DNA from: TMED88 sp964515335
Lineage (GTDB): Bacteria > Myxococcota_A > UBA9160 > UBA4427
Assembly (NCBI GenBank): GCA_964515335.1
Contig: CAZETS010000001.1
Location: forward strand, 60,504 to 124,503
DNA: 64,000 nucleotides
Direction of reading: 5' to 3'
In this document: one piece after another, positions 29,394-38,400 of the stretch
Layout of the letters: each line of letters begins with the position of its first letter
How positions within the stretch are numbered: the stretch's first letter is position 1
Notes under the pieces: model-generated
Seen by the model: the letters and a program-made list of their open reading frames with translations, nothing else
Databases searched by the model: none
What the model was told of the DNA's origin: nothing
Position numbers and translations under genes: made by a program

Positions 29394-32003
29394 ATGCGTC
29401 TATTCATGCCTGCATGGCTCGTGACGGCGGCACTTCTCGCCGCTTGGCTCCCGCCGCCCGCCGAGGCCGCGCCGGGCGCTCGGGCCCCGGGTCCGCGCGC
29501 CGATCAAGCGGCCGTCCAGGCAACTGCAGCGACCGGCGAGGAGATCGACGAGGCAATCGCCGGGCGGACGCCCGCTTCCGCCGAGCGCCCCGACGAGGTC
29601 GTCGTGCTGCCGCCGGCCGCGCGCAGCCAGCTGCTGCTCGCCCTGGCCACGGTTCGCGAGTCCCTCGCCGACTTCGAGGGCGCACTCGGCGCGATCTTCG
29701 CCCATGCGCCCGCCGGCCTGCGCGACCACGTGGGGGACAGCGCCGGCGCGCAGAGCACCGTGCTGCTCGGCGCCCTGCTGGCGCTGCTCTCGACCGTGCT
29801 CGTGGCGCTGCGGCTCACCCGCAAGACGGGTGACATCGTCGTGAAGATCAGCTTTCCCCACGAGCTCGAAGGGCTGTTCGCCGTACAGCTCTCGACCCGG
29901 CAGGGCCGGCGCCGGCGACTCGCAAGCTTCGAGACCCGGACGGCGGCGCGCCGCAAGTCGACGCGCACGTGCCACTACTCGGTCAGCCGTGAGACCCACT
30001 TCCTGAGGCTTCCCGCCCGCCGCTACTGGGTGACCGTGCAGGGCACTCTCGCCGACCCGAACGGGCAGCAGGTGCTCGCCGAGCCGTACGAAGAGCAGTC
30101 CATCGACGTCCGCGGCAACGAAACGAACCGCATCGACTTCGACCTGTCACCGCGGGACTGCCCGGTGGACGTGACGGTGCTGTGGGACGAACGCGGAGCA
30201 GGCGAGGTGGGCGTGGTGGCGCTCGGCATGCCGCAGTCGCTGCGCTACCAGACCAACGGCCGGGTCCGGCTGCGGCTGCCGATGGGCTCGCACACCATCG
30301 CGGTGGGCAGCGGCGACCGCGTCGCCGAGTGCGACGTGGAAGTGCAGTCCCACAAGCCGACGCGTGTCGAGATCAACCTCGCCGGCACCGAGCAGCTGGT
30401 CTTCAAGGGCTGCCCGCCCGCCGTCGCGCCCTACCTGCACGGCGACCTCAACGCGGCCGCCCGCGCGCTCGAGCGCGACGAGCACGAGAGCGTCGCCCAC
30501 CTGCTGCTGGCACGACTCCATCAGTCGCACGGTCAGACCGAGCGCGCCGCCGAGCGGCTCGAGAGCGCGGGCCACACTCTCGAAGCCGCCAGGCTGCGCG
30601 AGTCGATCTCGGACTTCGAGCGCGCCGCCGCGCTGTTCGAGAACGCGGGCGAGGCCATGCGGGCCGCCGAGACCTGGTACGCGGCAGGCGAGTTGGTGAA
30701 GGCCGGCGATCTCTTCCAATCGCTCGGCGAGCACGCCCGGGCGATGGACTGCTTCCAGGAAGCTGGCGAGACCGGCGCCCTGATCGGCGTGATGGAGCTG
30801 CTCGGCCGCCAATTCGACGCGGCGGGTCTGGCGCTCGAGCGCGGCGACCGCGCCCGCGCGATCCGCCTGCTCCAGCAAGTGCCGCGCAGCGACCCCGCCT
30901 ACGCGGAGGCCTGCATGCGGCTCGTCGAAGCCTTCGAGCAGGAGGGACACACCGACCTCGCGGCCCGCAAGCTCGAGGAGTACGTGTCGACCGTCGGCGC
31001 CGCCGCTCCGCCCGACGTCCACAGCCACCTCGCCGAGCTGCTCGTCAAGGCCGACGAGCCCGCTCCCGCCCTCGAGCTGCTCGAGGCGTTGCGCGAGCGC
31101 GAGCCCACCTACCCGAGCATCGCCTCACGCATCGAAGCCCTGCGCAAGATACTGAGCGGCCGGAGGCTCGACGACGGCATCACCGCGACCCACACGAAGA
31201 CCGTTCTCCAGAGCGACGCGCGCTACGAGATCATCGAGGAGATCGGCCGCGGCGGCATGGGGCTGATCTTCAAGGCGCGCGACCGGCGGTTGAATCGCGT
31301 GGTGGCCGTCAAGCGGCTCCCCGAAAGCCTGCGCGAGCACCCGAAGGCCTTGCAGCTCTTCCTCAACGAAGCGCAGGCGGCCGCCCGCCTCAACCACCCC
31401 AACATCGTGACCATCTTCGACACCGACCAGGAGGACGGCACGTTCTTCATCACGATGGAGCTGCTGCAGGGGATGGCGCTCAACCAGGTGCTGCGCCGGC
31501 GCGGCCGTCTCGGGCCGCGAGACACGGCGCGCATCGGCGCCCAGGTGGCCCGCGGCCTGCAGTACGCCCACGACCAGCAGGTGGTCCATCGCGACATCAA
31601 GACCGCGAACCTCTTTCTCACCCGGGACAAGGTCGTGAAGATCATGGACTTCGGGCTGGCCAAGATGATGGAGGAGGTGCGCCGGGGCAGCACGGTGATC
31701 GGCGGCACGCCCTCCTACATGGCCCCCGAGCAGGCGGCGGGAGGTCGCGTCGACCACCGTGCCGACATCTACGCACTCGGCGTCACGCTCTTCGAGCTGG
31801 TCGTCGGCCGCGTGCCCTTCGACAAGGGCGACGTCGCCTACCACCACCGCCACACGGCACCGCCGGATCCGCGCACGCTGGTGCCGGGGCTGCCCGACGC
31901 GCTCGCCGAGCTGATCCTCGAGTCGATGGCCAAGAACCCGACCGATCGCTGCCAGCGGGCGAGCGAGATCGAGCAGCGGCTCGCCGCCGTCGTGCGCGGC
32001 TGA
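29394..32003 (+). CDS. Membrane Ser/Thr protein kinase with internal TPR-like region
   Basis: The 869-residue product has an N-terminal signal-like helix (1-26), an exposed linker, and a transmembrane helix near 121-140. A PEGA-like beta segment (about 270-335, GSHTIAVGSGDR) is followed by helical TPR-like repeats (about 345-590). The C-terminal Hanks-type kinase domain (about 610-865) has Lys640 (VAVKRL), HRD at 732-734, DFG at 752-754 and APEQ, so it looks active. The usual order puts the kinase first; here it is last, as in some deltaproteobacterial kinases. The positive-inside rule suggests that the PEGA, TPR and kinase parts are cytoplasmic. Confidence 0.88.
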   Translation: MRLFMPAWLVTAALLAAWLPPPAEAAPGARAPGPRADQAAVQATAATGEEIDEAIAGRTPASAERPDEVVVLPPAARSQLLLALATVRESLADFEGALGAIFAHAPAGLRDHVGDSAGAQSTVLLGALLALLSTVLVALRLTRKTGDIVVKISFPHELEGLFAVQLSTRQGRRRRLASFETRTAARRKSTRTCHYSVSRETHFLRLPARRYWVTVQGTLADPNGQQVLAEPYEEQSIDVRGNETNRIDFDLSPRDCPVDVTVLWDERGAGEVGVVALGMPQSLRYQTNGRVRLRLPMGSHTIAVGSGDRVAECDVEVQSHKPTRVEINLAGTEQLVFKGCPPAVAPYLHGDLNAAARALERDEHESVAHLLLARLHQSHGQTERAAERLESAGHTLEAARLRESISDFERAAALFENAGEAMRAAETWYAAGELVKAGDLFQSLGEHARAMDCFQEAGETGALIGVMELLGRQFDAAGLALERGDRARAIRLLQQVPRSDPAYAEACMRLVEAFEQEGHTDLAARKLEEYVSTVGAAAPPDVHSHLAELLVKADEPAPALELLEALREREPTYPSIASRIEALRKILSGRRLDDGITATHTKTVLQSDARYEIIEEIGRGGMGLIFKARDRRLNRVVAVKRLPESLREHPKALQLFLNEAQAAARLNHPNIVTIFDTDQEDGTFFITMELLQGMALNQVLRRRGRLGPRDTARIGAQVARGLQYAHDQQVVHRDIKTANLFLTRDKVVKIMDFGLAKMMEEVRRGSTVIGGTPSYMAPEQAAGGRVDHRADIYALGVTLFELVVGRVPFDKGDVAYHHRHTAPPDPRTLVPGLPDALAELILESMAKNPTDRCQRASEIEQRLAAVVRG

Positions 32004-32075
32004 GGGGCGGCCCGGCCGCCGCACACCCGGCCGCCGCAGCGCGATTCAGCCGCTCTGCGCGGTGGCTCTGGGCGC

Positions 32076-33314
32076 TCAGCCGGCTTGCGGGGCGGCGGGG
32101 ACCTCGCGCGGGTCGGTCGTCTCGAGCGCGGCCAGCTCGCGGGCCGCGGCCTGGTGTCCCTGCTCGGCCGCCCGGGCGAGCCAGAGCAGCGCGTCCGTCC
32201 GCGTGAGCGTCGCGCTCAGGTTGCGCGTGTACATGCCGCCGAGGTTGTACTGGGCGGGCGCGTAGCCCTGCTCGGCCGCCATGCGCCACCAGTGCTCGGC
32301 CTCGTCGTTGTTCTTCTCGACACCGCCCTGCCCCGTCAGGAACAGGGTGCCGAGCATGTTCTGCGCGGCCGCGTGGCTGCCCTCGGCGGCCTTGCGGTAC
32401 CAACGCACTGCCTCGTCGATGTTCTGCTCGACCCCGAAGCCCTTGAGGTGCAGCACCGCGAGGTTGTTGCAGCCCGACGCGTCTCCCGCCTCGGCGGCGC
32501 GCCGCGACCACTCGAGCGCCATGTCGTAGCGCTGGGGCAGCCCGTCGCCGCGGGCGTACATGTAGCCGAGCTGCGCCTGCGCGGGCGCGTAGCCGGCCTC
32601 GGCGGCCACGCGGTACCAGGTGGCGGCCTCGGCGGCGTTGCGCGGCACGATCTCGCCCATGTCGTGGATGCGCGCGAGGCGATGGCGCGCCACGTTCGAG
32701 CCGCGGTCGGCGGCGTCGCGATAGTGCGAGAGCGCCTCGTCGACGTCGCGCTCGACGCCGAGACCGTTCTCGTAGGCCTCGCCCAACCGGAAGCTGGCAC
32801 TCGCCACCTGCAGGTTCGCGGCGCGTCGCCACCACAGCACCGCCTTGACGGGATCGGGCTCGTAGCCGCCGGCGCCGCTGTAGAGCTCGCCCAGGTGATG
32901 GTGGGCGACCGGGTCCCCCTGCTCGACGGCCTGCAGGAGCCAGCGCCGGGCCTCGACGGCGCGCGCCTTCTCGGCGTGCTCGAGGTGAAGCACCGCCAGC
33001 GCCACCTGGGCACGGACGTGCCCCTGCTCGGCGGCGCGCTGGTACCAGTCGGCCGCCTGGGCGAGGTCGGGGCCGGGCTGCGCCTGCCCGGCGTAGAAGC
33101 TGCCGAGCTCGAACTGCGCCGCCGCGTCGCCGCTCTCTGCGCCGTCGACCAGCGCCGAAGCCGGTCCGCTGGCAGCGGAAGCGCTCTCGCCCGACGCGAA
33201 GTCGACGCGGTTGCAGGCGGTTGCCGCCAGGGCGACCAGCGCCAGCAGAGCGAGCACGCGCCGGGAGCAGCGGGCCCCGGTGGCCTGACGAGACGTAGCG
33301 AATCGGGAGCTCAT
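32076..33314 (-). CDS. Sel1-repeat lipoprotein
   Basis: The 412-residue product starts with a signal peptide and a lipobox-like ALAATAC, placing the lipidated Cys near residue 33. The rest is a solenoid of about ten Sel1-like repeats of 36-40 residues, of the type A..LG.LY..G.GV..D...A..WYR.AAE.G. Sel1 proteins act as binding scaffolds; no partner is indicated here. The ATG at 33314 has GAGGAGG six bases upstream. An earlier in-frame start at 33368 would add 18 residues before the signal. It converges with the kinase gene. Confidence 0.88.
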   Translation of the reverse strand: MSSRFATSRQATGARCSRRVLALLALVALAATACNRVDFASGESASAASGPASALVDGAESGDAAAQFELGSFYAGQAQPGPDLAQAADWYQRAAEQGHVRAQVALAVLHLEHAEKARAVEARRWLLQAVEQGDPVAHHHLGELYSGAGGYEPDPVKAVLWWRRAANLQVASASFRLGEAYENGLGVERDVDEALSHYRDAADRGSNVARHRLARIHDMGEIVPRNAAEAATWYRVAAEAGYAPAQAQLGYMYARGDGLPQRYDMALEWSRRAAEAGDASGCNNLAVLHLKGFGVEQNIDEAVRWYRKAAEGSHAAAQNMLGTLFLTGQGGVEKNNDEAEHWWRMAAEQGYAPAQYNLGGMYTRNLSATLTRTDALLWLARAAEQGHQAAARELAALETTDPREVPAAPQAG

Positions 33315-33329
33315 GCGGCGCCCTCCTCT

Positions 33330-33359
33330 GGTGCAGGGTGAAGCGGTGCAGGGTGAAGC
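33330..33359. repeat. Two-copy 15-bp tandem repeat upstream of the Sel1 lipoprotein gene
   Basis: GGTGCAGGGTGAAGC occurs twice, back to back, 16 to 45 bp before the lipoprotein start. It lies in the divergent gap with the dioxygenase gene. It may be a regulatory site or simple slippage. Confidence 0.8.
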
Positions 33360-33469
33360 GGCCATCACCTGATCGGAGTGCGGCCGGCCTGTCTTGAGGC
33401 AGGGGCGGCGCGAAGTGCCCGTCCTCGCAGCCGAACTGCATGCGGGCGCGGCGTCGCTACGCTTGCGGC

Positions 33470-34324
33470 ATGGCTACAGACCTTCCGCGCACCCGGGTTG
33501 CCGACGGCCCCGAGGCCGTCGTCGCCGGCCTCGGGCAGACCGGCGCCGTCATCGTCGAGGACCTGCTCTCACCCGACGTGCTCGAGCGGCTCAACGCCGA
33601 GCTCGACCCGTGGCTCGGCAGCGACCCCGCCGAGCGCAAGTTCATCAACGAGGGCGTCGCCTGGTTCTTCGGCAAGCAAACCGACCACGTCACCGGCGTG
33701 GCCGGCAAGTCGCGCACCTTCGCGGTCGACGTGATGTGCCACCCGCTGCTGCTCGCGGTGTGCGACGAGCTGCTCCTGCCCTCGTGCGCCCGCTACCAGC
33801 TGAATCTGGGCCACGTGCTCGACCGCGGGCCCGGCGCGGCCGCGCAGCTGCTGCACCGCGACGAGGCAGTGTGGTGCGACGTGCCGAAGCCGCACCCGAT
33901 CCTGCAGGTTGCGAGCATCGTCGCGCTGGTCGACTTCACGGAGGAGAACGGCGCCACGCGGGTGGTCCCGGGCAGCCACGAGTGGCCGGCCGACCGCCAG
34001 GCGGATCCGAGCGAGTCGGTGCCGGCCGAGATGCCGGCGGGCGCGGGCGTCGTCTACCTGGGCTCGACGATCCACGGCGGCGGCGAGAACCGCACGAGGG
34101 ACGATCGCCGCCGCGGCATGCACATGAGCTACGTGCTCGGCTGGCTGCGCACCGAGGAGAACAGCTACCTCGCCGTCCCACTCGACCGCGTCCGCGACCT
34201 GCCGAAGCGCTGCCTCGACCTGCTGGGCTACTCGGCCCACGACGCCTTCGCCCGGGGCGGCGGCTACCTCGGCGCCGTCGACGTGCGCGACCCGCTCGAG
34301 ATGATCGAGAACGGAGAGCTGTAG
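33470..34324 (+). CDS. Phytanoyl-CoA dioxygenase (PhyH) family protein
   Basis: This 284-residue protein belongs to the Fe(II)/2-oxoglutarate PhyH family. The metal triad is visible: HRD with His129 and Asp131 (LLHRDEAVW) and a distal His202 (STIHGGGENRT). The Arg that binds 2-oxoglutarate is likely in the RRRGMHMSY segment. The family hydroxylates diverse lipids and secondary metabolites, so the substrate is unknown. The ATG at 33470 is chosen over one at 33440, since neither has a strong ribosome site and the shorter form lacks an unusual Arg/Tyr leader. It converges with trpS, 10 bp apart. Confidence 0.85.
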   Translation: MATDLPRTRVADGPEAVVAGLGQTGAVIVEDLLSPDVLERLNAELDPWLGSDPAERKFINEGVAWFFGKQTDHVTGVAGKSRTFAVDVMCHPLLLAVCDELLLPSCARYQLNLGHVLDRGPGAAAQLLHRDEAVWCDVPKPHPILQVASIVALVDFTEENGATRVVPGSHEWPADRQADPSESVPAEMPAGAGVVYLGSTIHGGGENRTRDDRRRGMHMSYVLGWLRTEENSYLAVPLDRVRDLPKRCLDLLGYSAHDAFARGGGYLGAVDVRDPLEMIENGEL

Positions 34325-34334
34325 GCGCCCGGGG

Positions 34335-35312
34335 CTACGAGCCGGCGCCGAGCCCCGCGGCCTCGCGGCAGGCCTGCAGGACCGGCCGGCCGATCTCGCG
34401 CGCCCGCTCGGCGCCGCGGCGCAGGATGTCCTCGACGTCGTCCGGCCGGGCCGCGAAGTGCTCGCGGCGCTCGCGCATCGAGCCGAAGTGGTCGAGGATG
34501 CGCTCGAGCAGGTCCTTCTTGACGTCGCCGTAGCCGAGCCCGCCGGCGCGCGCGCGGCCGGCCATCTCCCCGCGCTCGCTCTCGCTGGCGAAGAGGCTCC
34601 AGAGCTCGAACAAGGCGCCGGTGGGCTCCTTGGGCTCCTCGACCGGCGTCGAATCGGTGACGATGCCCATCACCGACTTCTTGAGCTGCTTCTTCGGCGC
34701 GAACATCTGGATGGTGTTGTCGTACGACTTGCTCATCTTGCGGCCGTCGGTGCCGGGCACCACGGCCGTGTCGTCGAGGATGGAGGGCTCGGGCAGCACG
34801 AGCGCCTCGCACTCGTAGGCGTGGTTGAAGCGCTGCGCCATGTCGCGGGTCATCTCGATGTGCTGTTTCTGGTCCTGGCCGACGGGCACGACGTCGGCGT
34901 GGAAGAGCAGGATGTCGGCGGCCATCAGCACCGGATACGTGAAGAGGCCGTGATCGACGCTCTCGCCCTTGTCCATGGCGGCCTTGTAGGCGTGGGCGCG
35001 CTCGAGCATGCCCATCGGCGTGATCGAGGTGAGGATCCAGGTCAGCTCGGTGATCTCGGGCAGGTCGCTCTGGCGGTAGAGGATGGCGCGCTCGGGGTCG
35101 AGGCCCGCGGCGAGGTAGTCCAGCGCCACCGCCCGCGTGTAGTGACGGCGCAGCTCGCCGTCGCGCACCGACGTCATCGAGTGGTAGTCGGCGATGAAGT
35201 AGAGCGCGTCGTCGTACTTCTCCTGCAGCGCGACGAACTGCCGCAGCGCCCCGAAGTAGTTGCCGAGGTGGAGCATCTCCCCGGTCGGCTTGGTGCCCGA
35301 GAGAACCCGCAT
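34335..35312 (-). CDS. trpS: Tryptophanyl-tRNA synthetase
   Basis: The 325-residue class Ic synthetase charges tRNA-Trp. The N-terminal SGTKPTGEMLHLGNYFGAL holds the HIGH-type signature (HLGN). GRKMSKSYDN is the KMSKS loop, and VPVGQDQKQHIEMTRD is the conserved central helix. The length is normal for bacterial TrpS. The start lies 3 bp after the stop of the class IV aminotransferase gene, so the two form an operon. Confidence 0.95.
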   Translation of the reverse strand: MRVLSGTKPTGEMLHLGNYFGALRQFVALQEKYDDALYFIADYHSMTSVRDGELRRHYTRAVALDYLAAGLDPERAILYRQSDLPEITELTWILTSITPMGMLERAHAYKAAMDKGESVDHGLFTYPVLMAADILLFHADVVPVGQDQKQHIEMTRDMAQRFNHAYECEALVLPEPSILDDTAVVPGTDGRKMSKSYDNTIQMFAPKKQLKKSVMGIVTDSTPVEEPKEPTGALFELWSLFASESERGEMAGRARAGGLGYGDVKKDLLERILDHFGSMRERREHFAARPDDVEDILRRGAERAREIGRPVLQACREAAGLGAGS

Positions 35313-35315
35313 CGC

Positions 35316-36287
35316 TCAGGCGCCCGCTCTGCCGCCGGAATCGCCGACGTAGGTCAGCCAGTGATCGAAGGCCGGGTCGTCGCCGGCCACCACCCGCTGG
35401 AAGTGCCTGTAGAGCGCCTTCGCGACCGGGCCCGGACAGGCCTCGCCGATCGGCTCGCCGTCGATCGACTGCACGGGCGCGACACCGGCGGTGGTGCCCG
35501 TCAAGAAGACCTCGCTCGACTCGAAGAGCTGCTCGGGGCGGATCGTCTCCTCGCGGACCACGTAGCCGTCGGCCTTGGCGAGTTCGATGATGCTCTGCCG
35601 TGTCACGCCCTGGAGCACCTTCTTTTCGAGCGGCGTGAGCAGCGTGCCGTCGGCGTCCACCATGAAGACGTTGGTGGTGGGACCCTCGGCGACGAGACCC
35701 TCCTCGTCGACGAGCAGGATCTCGTCGAAACCCTCGCGCTGCGCGCGGCTCTTGGCCGTCATGCTCGACGCGTAGTTGGCGGAGACCTTCGCGTGGGGAG
35801 ACACGATGTCCTCGCGGCGCTGGTGGGCCTTCTTCTCGAGCCAGAGGCGAATCGGCGAGCGCTTCGCCGGCCTCTGTCCGGGCAGCCGCTCGACGATGTC
35901 GCGCTGCGGATCGTAGGCGGCGATCGCCACCGACACGCGGGCGTCGACCGGCACCACGTCGACCTCCACCGACGCAAAATAGGCGCTGGCCTTCACGGCC
36001 GTCGCACCCGGGTTGGCGCACACCGCCGCGAGGACCGCTGCGCGGATCTCGTCCTCGCCCATCGAGATGGGCAGCCCCATCAGCTCGCACGACTGCAGCA
36101 TGCGGCTCACGTGGAGATCCAGGCGGAAGACCGCCGGGCCCCGTGGGGTGTCGTGGACGCTCATGTAGTCGAACACCAGCGAGCCGCGCTGGAGGCTGTG
36201 GGACAGGACGTGGACCGTTGCCGTCTCCCAGGGCACCAGCTCGCCGTTCAGCCATATCGGGCGGTCGACCGGGGATTTCTCCTGCAC
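35316..36287 (-). CDS. ilvE: Class IV (branched-chain) aminotransferase
   Basis: This is a PLP fold-type IV enzyme of 323 residues. IWLNGELVPWETATVHVLSHSL opens the domain; SANYASSMTAKSRAQREGFDEILLVDE holds the PLP Lys region and EGPTTNVFMV is the signature loop. TGTTAGVAPVQSIDG follows. BCAT is the best fit; D-amino acid aminotransferase or aminodeoxychorismate lyase are related alternatives. The GTG at 36287 is the favoured start, since the longer open frame upstream has no homology. It is cotranscribed with trpS. Confidence 0.88.
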   Translation of the reverse strand: MQEKSPVDRPIWLNGELVPWETATVHVLSHSLQRGSLVFDYMSVHDTPRGPAVFRLDLHVSRMLQSCELMGLPISMGEDEIRAAVLAAVCANPGATAVKASAYFASVEVDVVPVDARVSVAIAAYDPQRDIVERLPGQRPAKRSPIRLWLEKKAHQRREDIVSPHAKVSANYASSMTAKSRAQREGFDEILLVDEEGLVAEGPTTNVFMVDADGTLLTPLEKKVLQGVTRQSIIELAKADGYVVREETIRPEQLFESSEVFLTGTTAGVAPVQSIDGEPIGEACPGPVAKALYRHFQRVVAGDDPAFDHWLTYVGDSGGRAGA

Positions 36288-36414
36288 GGACGGGAGAGTA
36301 TCACGAGCCCCACGCGGGGAAAGCGGGCCGTCTCGCGAATTCCGCGCCACCGGAGCCGCCCTCGCCTCTACTTACAGATGCGCGACCCGAATGGCCGCGA
36401 CGGAGACCGCATCC

Positions 36415-36525
36415 ATGTCCGAGAGCATCAAGCAGGCCAGGAACGTGATCATCCTGGGCGCCCGCCTCTACCGCGAGCTGGCCGTGTCCGCGCTGACCCT
36501 GCTGCCGGGCCGCCGCGAGTCGTAG
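36415..36525 (+). CDS. Small amphipathic protein, 36 residues (unrecognised)
   Basis: The short frame MSESIKQARNVIILGARLYR... ends at TAG 36525. In codons 5-32 nearly every third position is G or C, which matches local coding bias. GGAG sits nine bases before the ATG at 36415; an in-frame ATG at 36391 would give 44 residues. The middle is a hydrophobic-basic helix (ARNVIILGARLYRELAVSAL) with a short Pro-Gly-Arg tail. No family is recognised. It is divergent from the ilvE gene. Confidence 0.45.
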   Translation: MSESIKQARNVIILGARLYRELAVSALTLLPGRRES

Positions 36526-36575
36526 AGCCCACCCGCCGCCGCGGCGCGAGCGGCCGGCTCCCTGGCGACGGGACT

Positions 36576-36944
36576 TCAGGTCCCGACGGCCTTTTGCGGC
36601 TGCGCGGCCGGCGAATCCGCGCCCTCTTCCGGCGCGATGTGGCCGTTCACGGCGTCGGCGCGCCGCGCCTCGGCCTGAACGGCGCTGTAGGCGTCGAGCG
36701 TGGCCGTCGCACGATCCCGAGCCGAGAAGGGCTGCGCCTCGTGCGACTTCACCCAGCTTCGGGCCGCCAACGCCAACGCGAAGAGCAGACAGATGCCCGC
36801 GAGGATCGTGAGATCGAGCGGTCCCATCCCGAAGAGCTGGGGCTGATAGGACGTCGTGATCATGATCGCCTTGAGGGCGAACGCGGCGAACATCGACGTC
36901 CATCCCATCAGGATCAGCAGGTCGATGATGGGCAGAACCGGCAT
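36576..36944 (-). CDS. Small membrane protein, two transmembrane segments (unrecognised)
   Basis: The 122-residue product begins with a hydrophobic helix (about 5-27, IIDLLILMGWTSMFAAFALK) and has a second at about 42-62. It then has a soluble, acidic and Ala-rich tail to the C-terminus. The ATG at 36944 is the only sensible start. The function is unknown; no domain is recognised. Codon bias matches its neighbours. It stands alone, converging with the small frame at 36415. Confidence 0.65.
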   Translation of the reverse strand: MPVLPIIDLLILMGWTSMFAAFALKAIMITTSYQPQLFGMGPLDLTILAGICLLFALALAARSWVKSHEAQPFSARDRATATLDAYSAVQAEARRADAVNGHIAPEEGADSPAAQPQKAVGT

Positions 36945-37297
36945 CGCATCCTCCGCGCAGGCACGCGCCCCCGGCCCGGCACCGAGCCGGGGCAGGCAGA
37001 TCGCATGCCGAACATCCTAAGCCGCCGGGCGGCAACGGGTCAACGCCGACACGCCGGCAGCAACCATGCGCAGCCGGCCGGCAACTGGGGCGAAGGAGCC
37101 GCGCCGCGGAGCGCCTTCTGGCGACCACCTGCCGCCCTGCGCTGCTCGGGTGGAGCCGCCGTGCCGGCCGGCAGCCAGGGGGACCCGGCTCGATGGCAGC
37201 CCCCAGAGGCCGAGGCTAACCTCGCGCTCCCGCGGGCCCCCGGGCCCCGCGAGCGGCGCTTCCGGTGGCGAGCCAGCCACACGAAAGCACCCCGAAA
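36945..37297. other. Intergenic region, 353 bp, before tRNA-Thr
   Basis: Very GC-rich, and no gene is supported. CTCGCG (37221-37226) and CGCGAG (37248-37253) are inverted and flank nested GC repeats, so a strong hairpin could form about 45 bp before the tRNA. No clear -35/-10 pair was seen. Confidence 0.5.
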
Positions 37298-37373
37298 GCC
37301 GACGTAGCTCAGCTGGTAGAGCAGCTCACTCGTAATGAGCAGGTCGTCCGTTCGAGTCGGATCGTCGGCTCCA
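37298..37373 (+). tRNA. tRNA-Thr (anticodon CGU)
   Basis: All arms are visible in the 76 bases. The acceptor stem is GCCGACG with CGTCGGC. The D stem is GCTC/GAGC and the anticodon stem GCTCA/TGAGC, with loop CTCGTAA giving anticodon CGT. The variable loop AGGTC and the T arm with loop TTCGAGT follow. The discriminator is T and CCA is encoded. CGU reads ACG codons, which are common in this GC-rich genome. Confidence 0.95.
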
Positions 37374-37403
37374 TATTCTGCTCAACGGAGTCAATGAGTT
37401 GAG

Positions 37404-37438
37404 AGAGGCGGTACCTACCCTGGTAGGTGCCGCCTCTT
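37404..37438. terminator. Strong intrinsic hairpin between tRNA-Thr and the Coq4-like gene
   Basis: The arms GAGGCGGTACCTACC (37405-37419) and GGTAGGTGCCGCCTC (37422-37436) pair almost perfectly, with one G-U pair, over a tiny loop. The next bases are TTCT, so the U-tract is weak. It lies 31 bp after the tRNA on the plus strand and 45 bp past the end of the Coq4-like gene on the minus strand, so it could serve both. Confidence 0.8.
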
Positions 37439-37483
37439 CTCGTTCGGGGCGGCACTGCCCGAGCAGTGCCAGTGACCCGCGTG

Positions 37484-38155
37484 TCAGTCGAGGCGGTACT
37501 CGGCGCGAAGCTCGGCGAGCGGGCTCTCCCAGTACTCTTCCCAGTGCACGTCGAGCAGCGGCTTCGCGCGGCGGCCGAGCGCCCACCCTTCGGTGATGGC
37601 GTCCATCACTGGCGGCAGGAGCTCGGGCTTGTAGAGCACCATCTGCAGGGGCCGGCTGGCAATGATCATCGCGGGATAGGGGGCCGGGGTCTGGGCGACG
37701 GTGAAGCTCACGACGCGCACTTCGCCGAGGGGTGTCGTGTCGTAGCCGGTGAGGACGTGGAACATGTCGTGGAGCTGAAAGCCCCGCTCGGCCAGGTAGC
37801 CGACATCGTCGCCGCGCTTCTGGTGGGCTCCGATGAAGGCGGACTCGCGTAGCAGCTTGGGGTCGAGCTCGTTCTCGCGGATGTAGCGCTCGAAGGCCTT
37901 GCCGAGTGTGCCGTCGGGCAGCCCCTCGAGATGATCGAGGTCCGGCACCGGGCTGAGATAGCGCTCCTTCAGCATCGCATCCGACGACGGATGGGCGAGG
38001 GCCATGCGGTCGAAGCCCGCCAGGGCTTCTTCGTCGCCCGCCTCCATGTAACGGAGCGCCAACGGGACAGAGGCTCGTGGATCCCAGCTCGCGAGCGATT
38101 CGAGCAGACTCTCGACGAGTTCGGGCCGCAGCTTCGGCGAAACGGGGTGGGTCAT
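37484..38155 (-). CDS. Coq4 family protein
   Basis: The 223-residue product matches the Coq4 family. It shows LPDGTLGKAFERYI, then the zinc motif HDMFH (HDxxH) in FQLHDMFHVLTGYDTTPLGEV, and the following VAQTPAPYPAMII. Coq4 takes part in ubiquinone biosynthesis, where it replaces the C1 carboxyl group; the bacterial role is less settled. The ATG at 38155 has GGAG about ten bases upstream. A longer frame has no homology. It ends 45 bp from a strong shared hairpin. Confidence 0.82.
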   Translation of the reverse strand: MTHPVSPKLRPELVESLLESLASWDPRASVPLALRYMEAGDEEALAGFDRMALAHPSSDAMLKERYLSPVPDLDHLEGLPDGTLGKAFERYIRENELDPKLLRESAFIGAHQKRGDDVGYLAERGFQLHDMFHVLTGYDTTPLGEVRVVSFTVAQTPAPYPAMIIASRPLQMVLYKPELLPPVMDAITEGWALGRRAKPLLDVHWEEYWESPLAELRAEYRLD

Positions 38156-38400
38156 GTTGGAGTCTCCGGCTGGTCGTCCGCAGGGTAGGAGGTTCCCGGC
38201 CCCCTCTCCTTCTTCTTTATCATTGCTTCCATAGCTGCTTCTATTCGTAGATCTGGATCGGTTGGCCCGTGTGGCAGACCTCCGGATCGATCCCGCGGCC
38301 TTTCGGGCGGGCTCGGCGGCAGGAATCCCCTCAGGGATGCAGATTCGGGCGCGCTTCGCGGAGCCCACGGGTCCCGCTTTCGGTGCTCGGGAGGAAAGAG

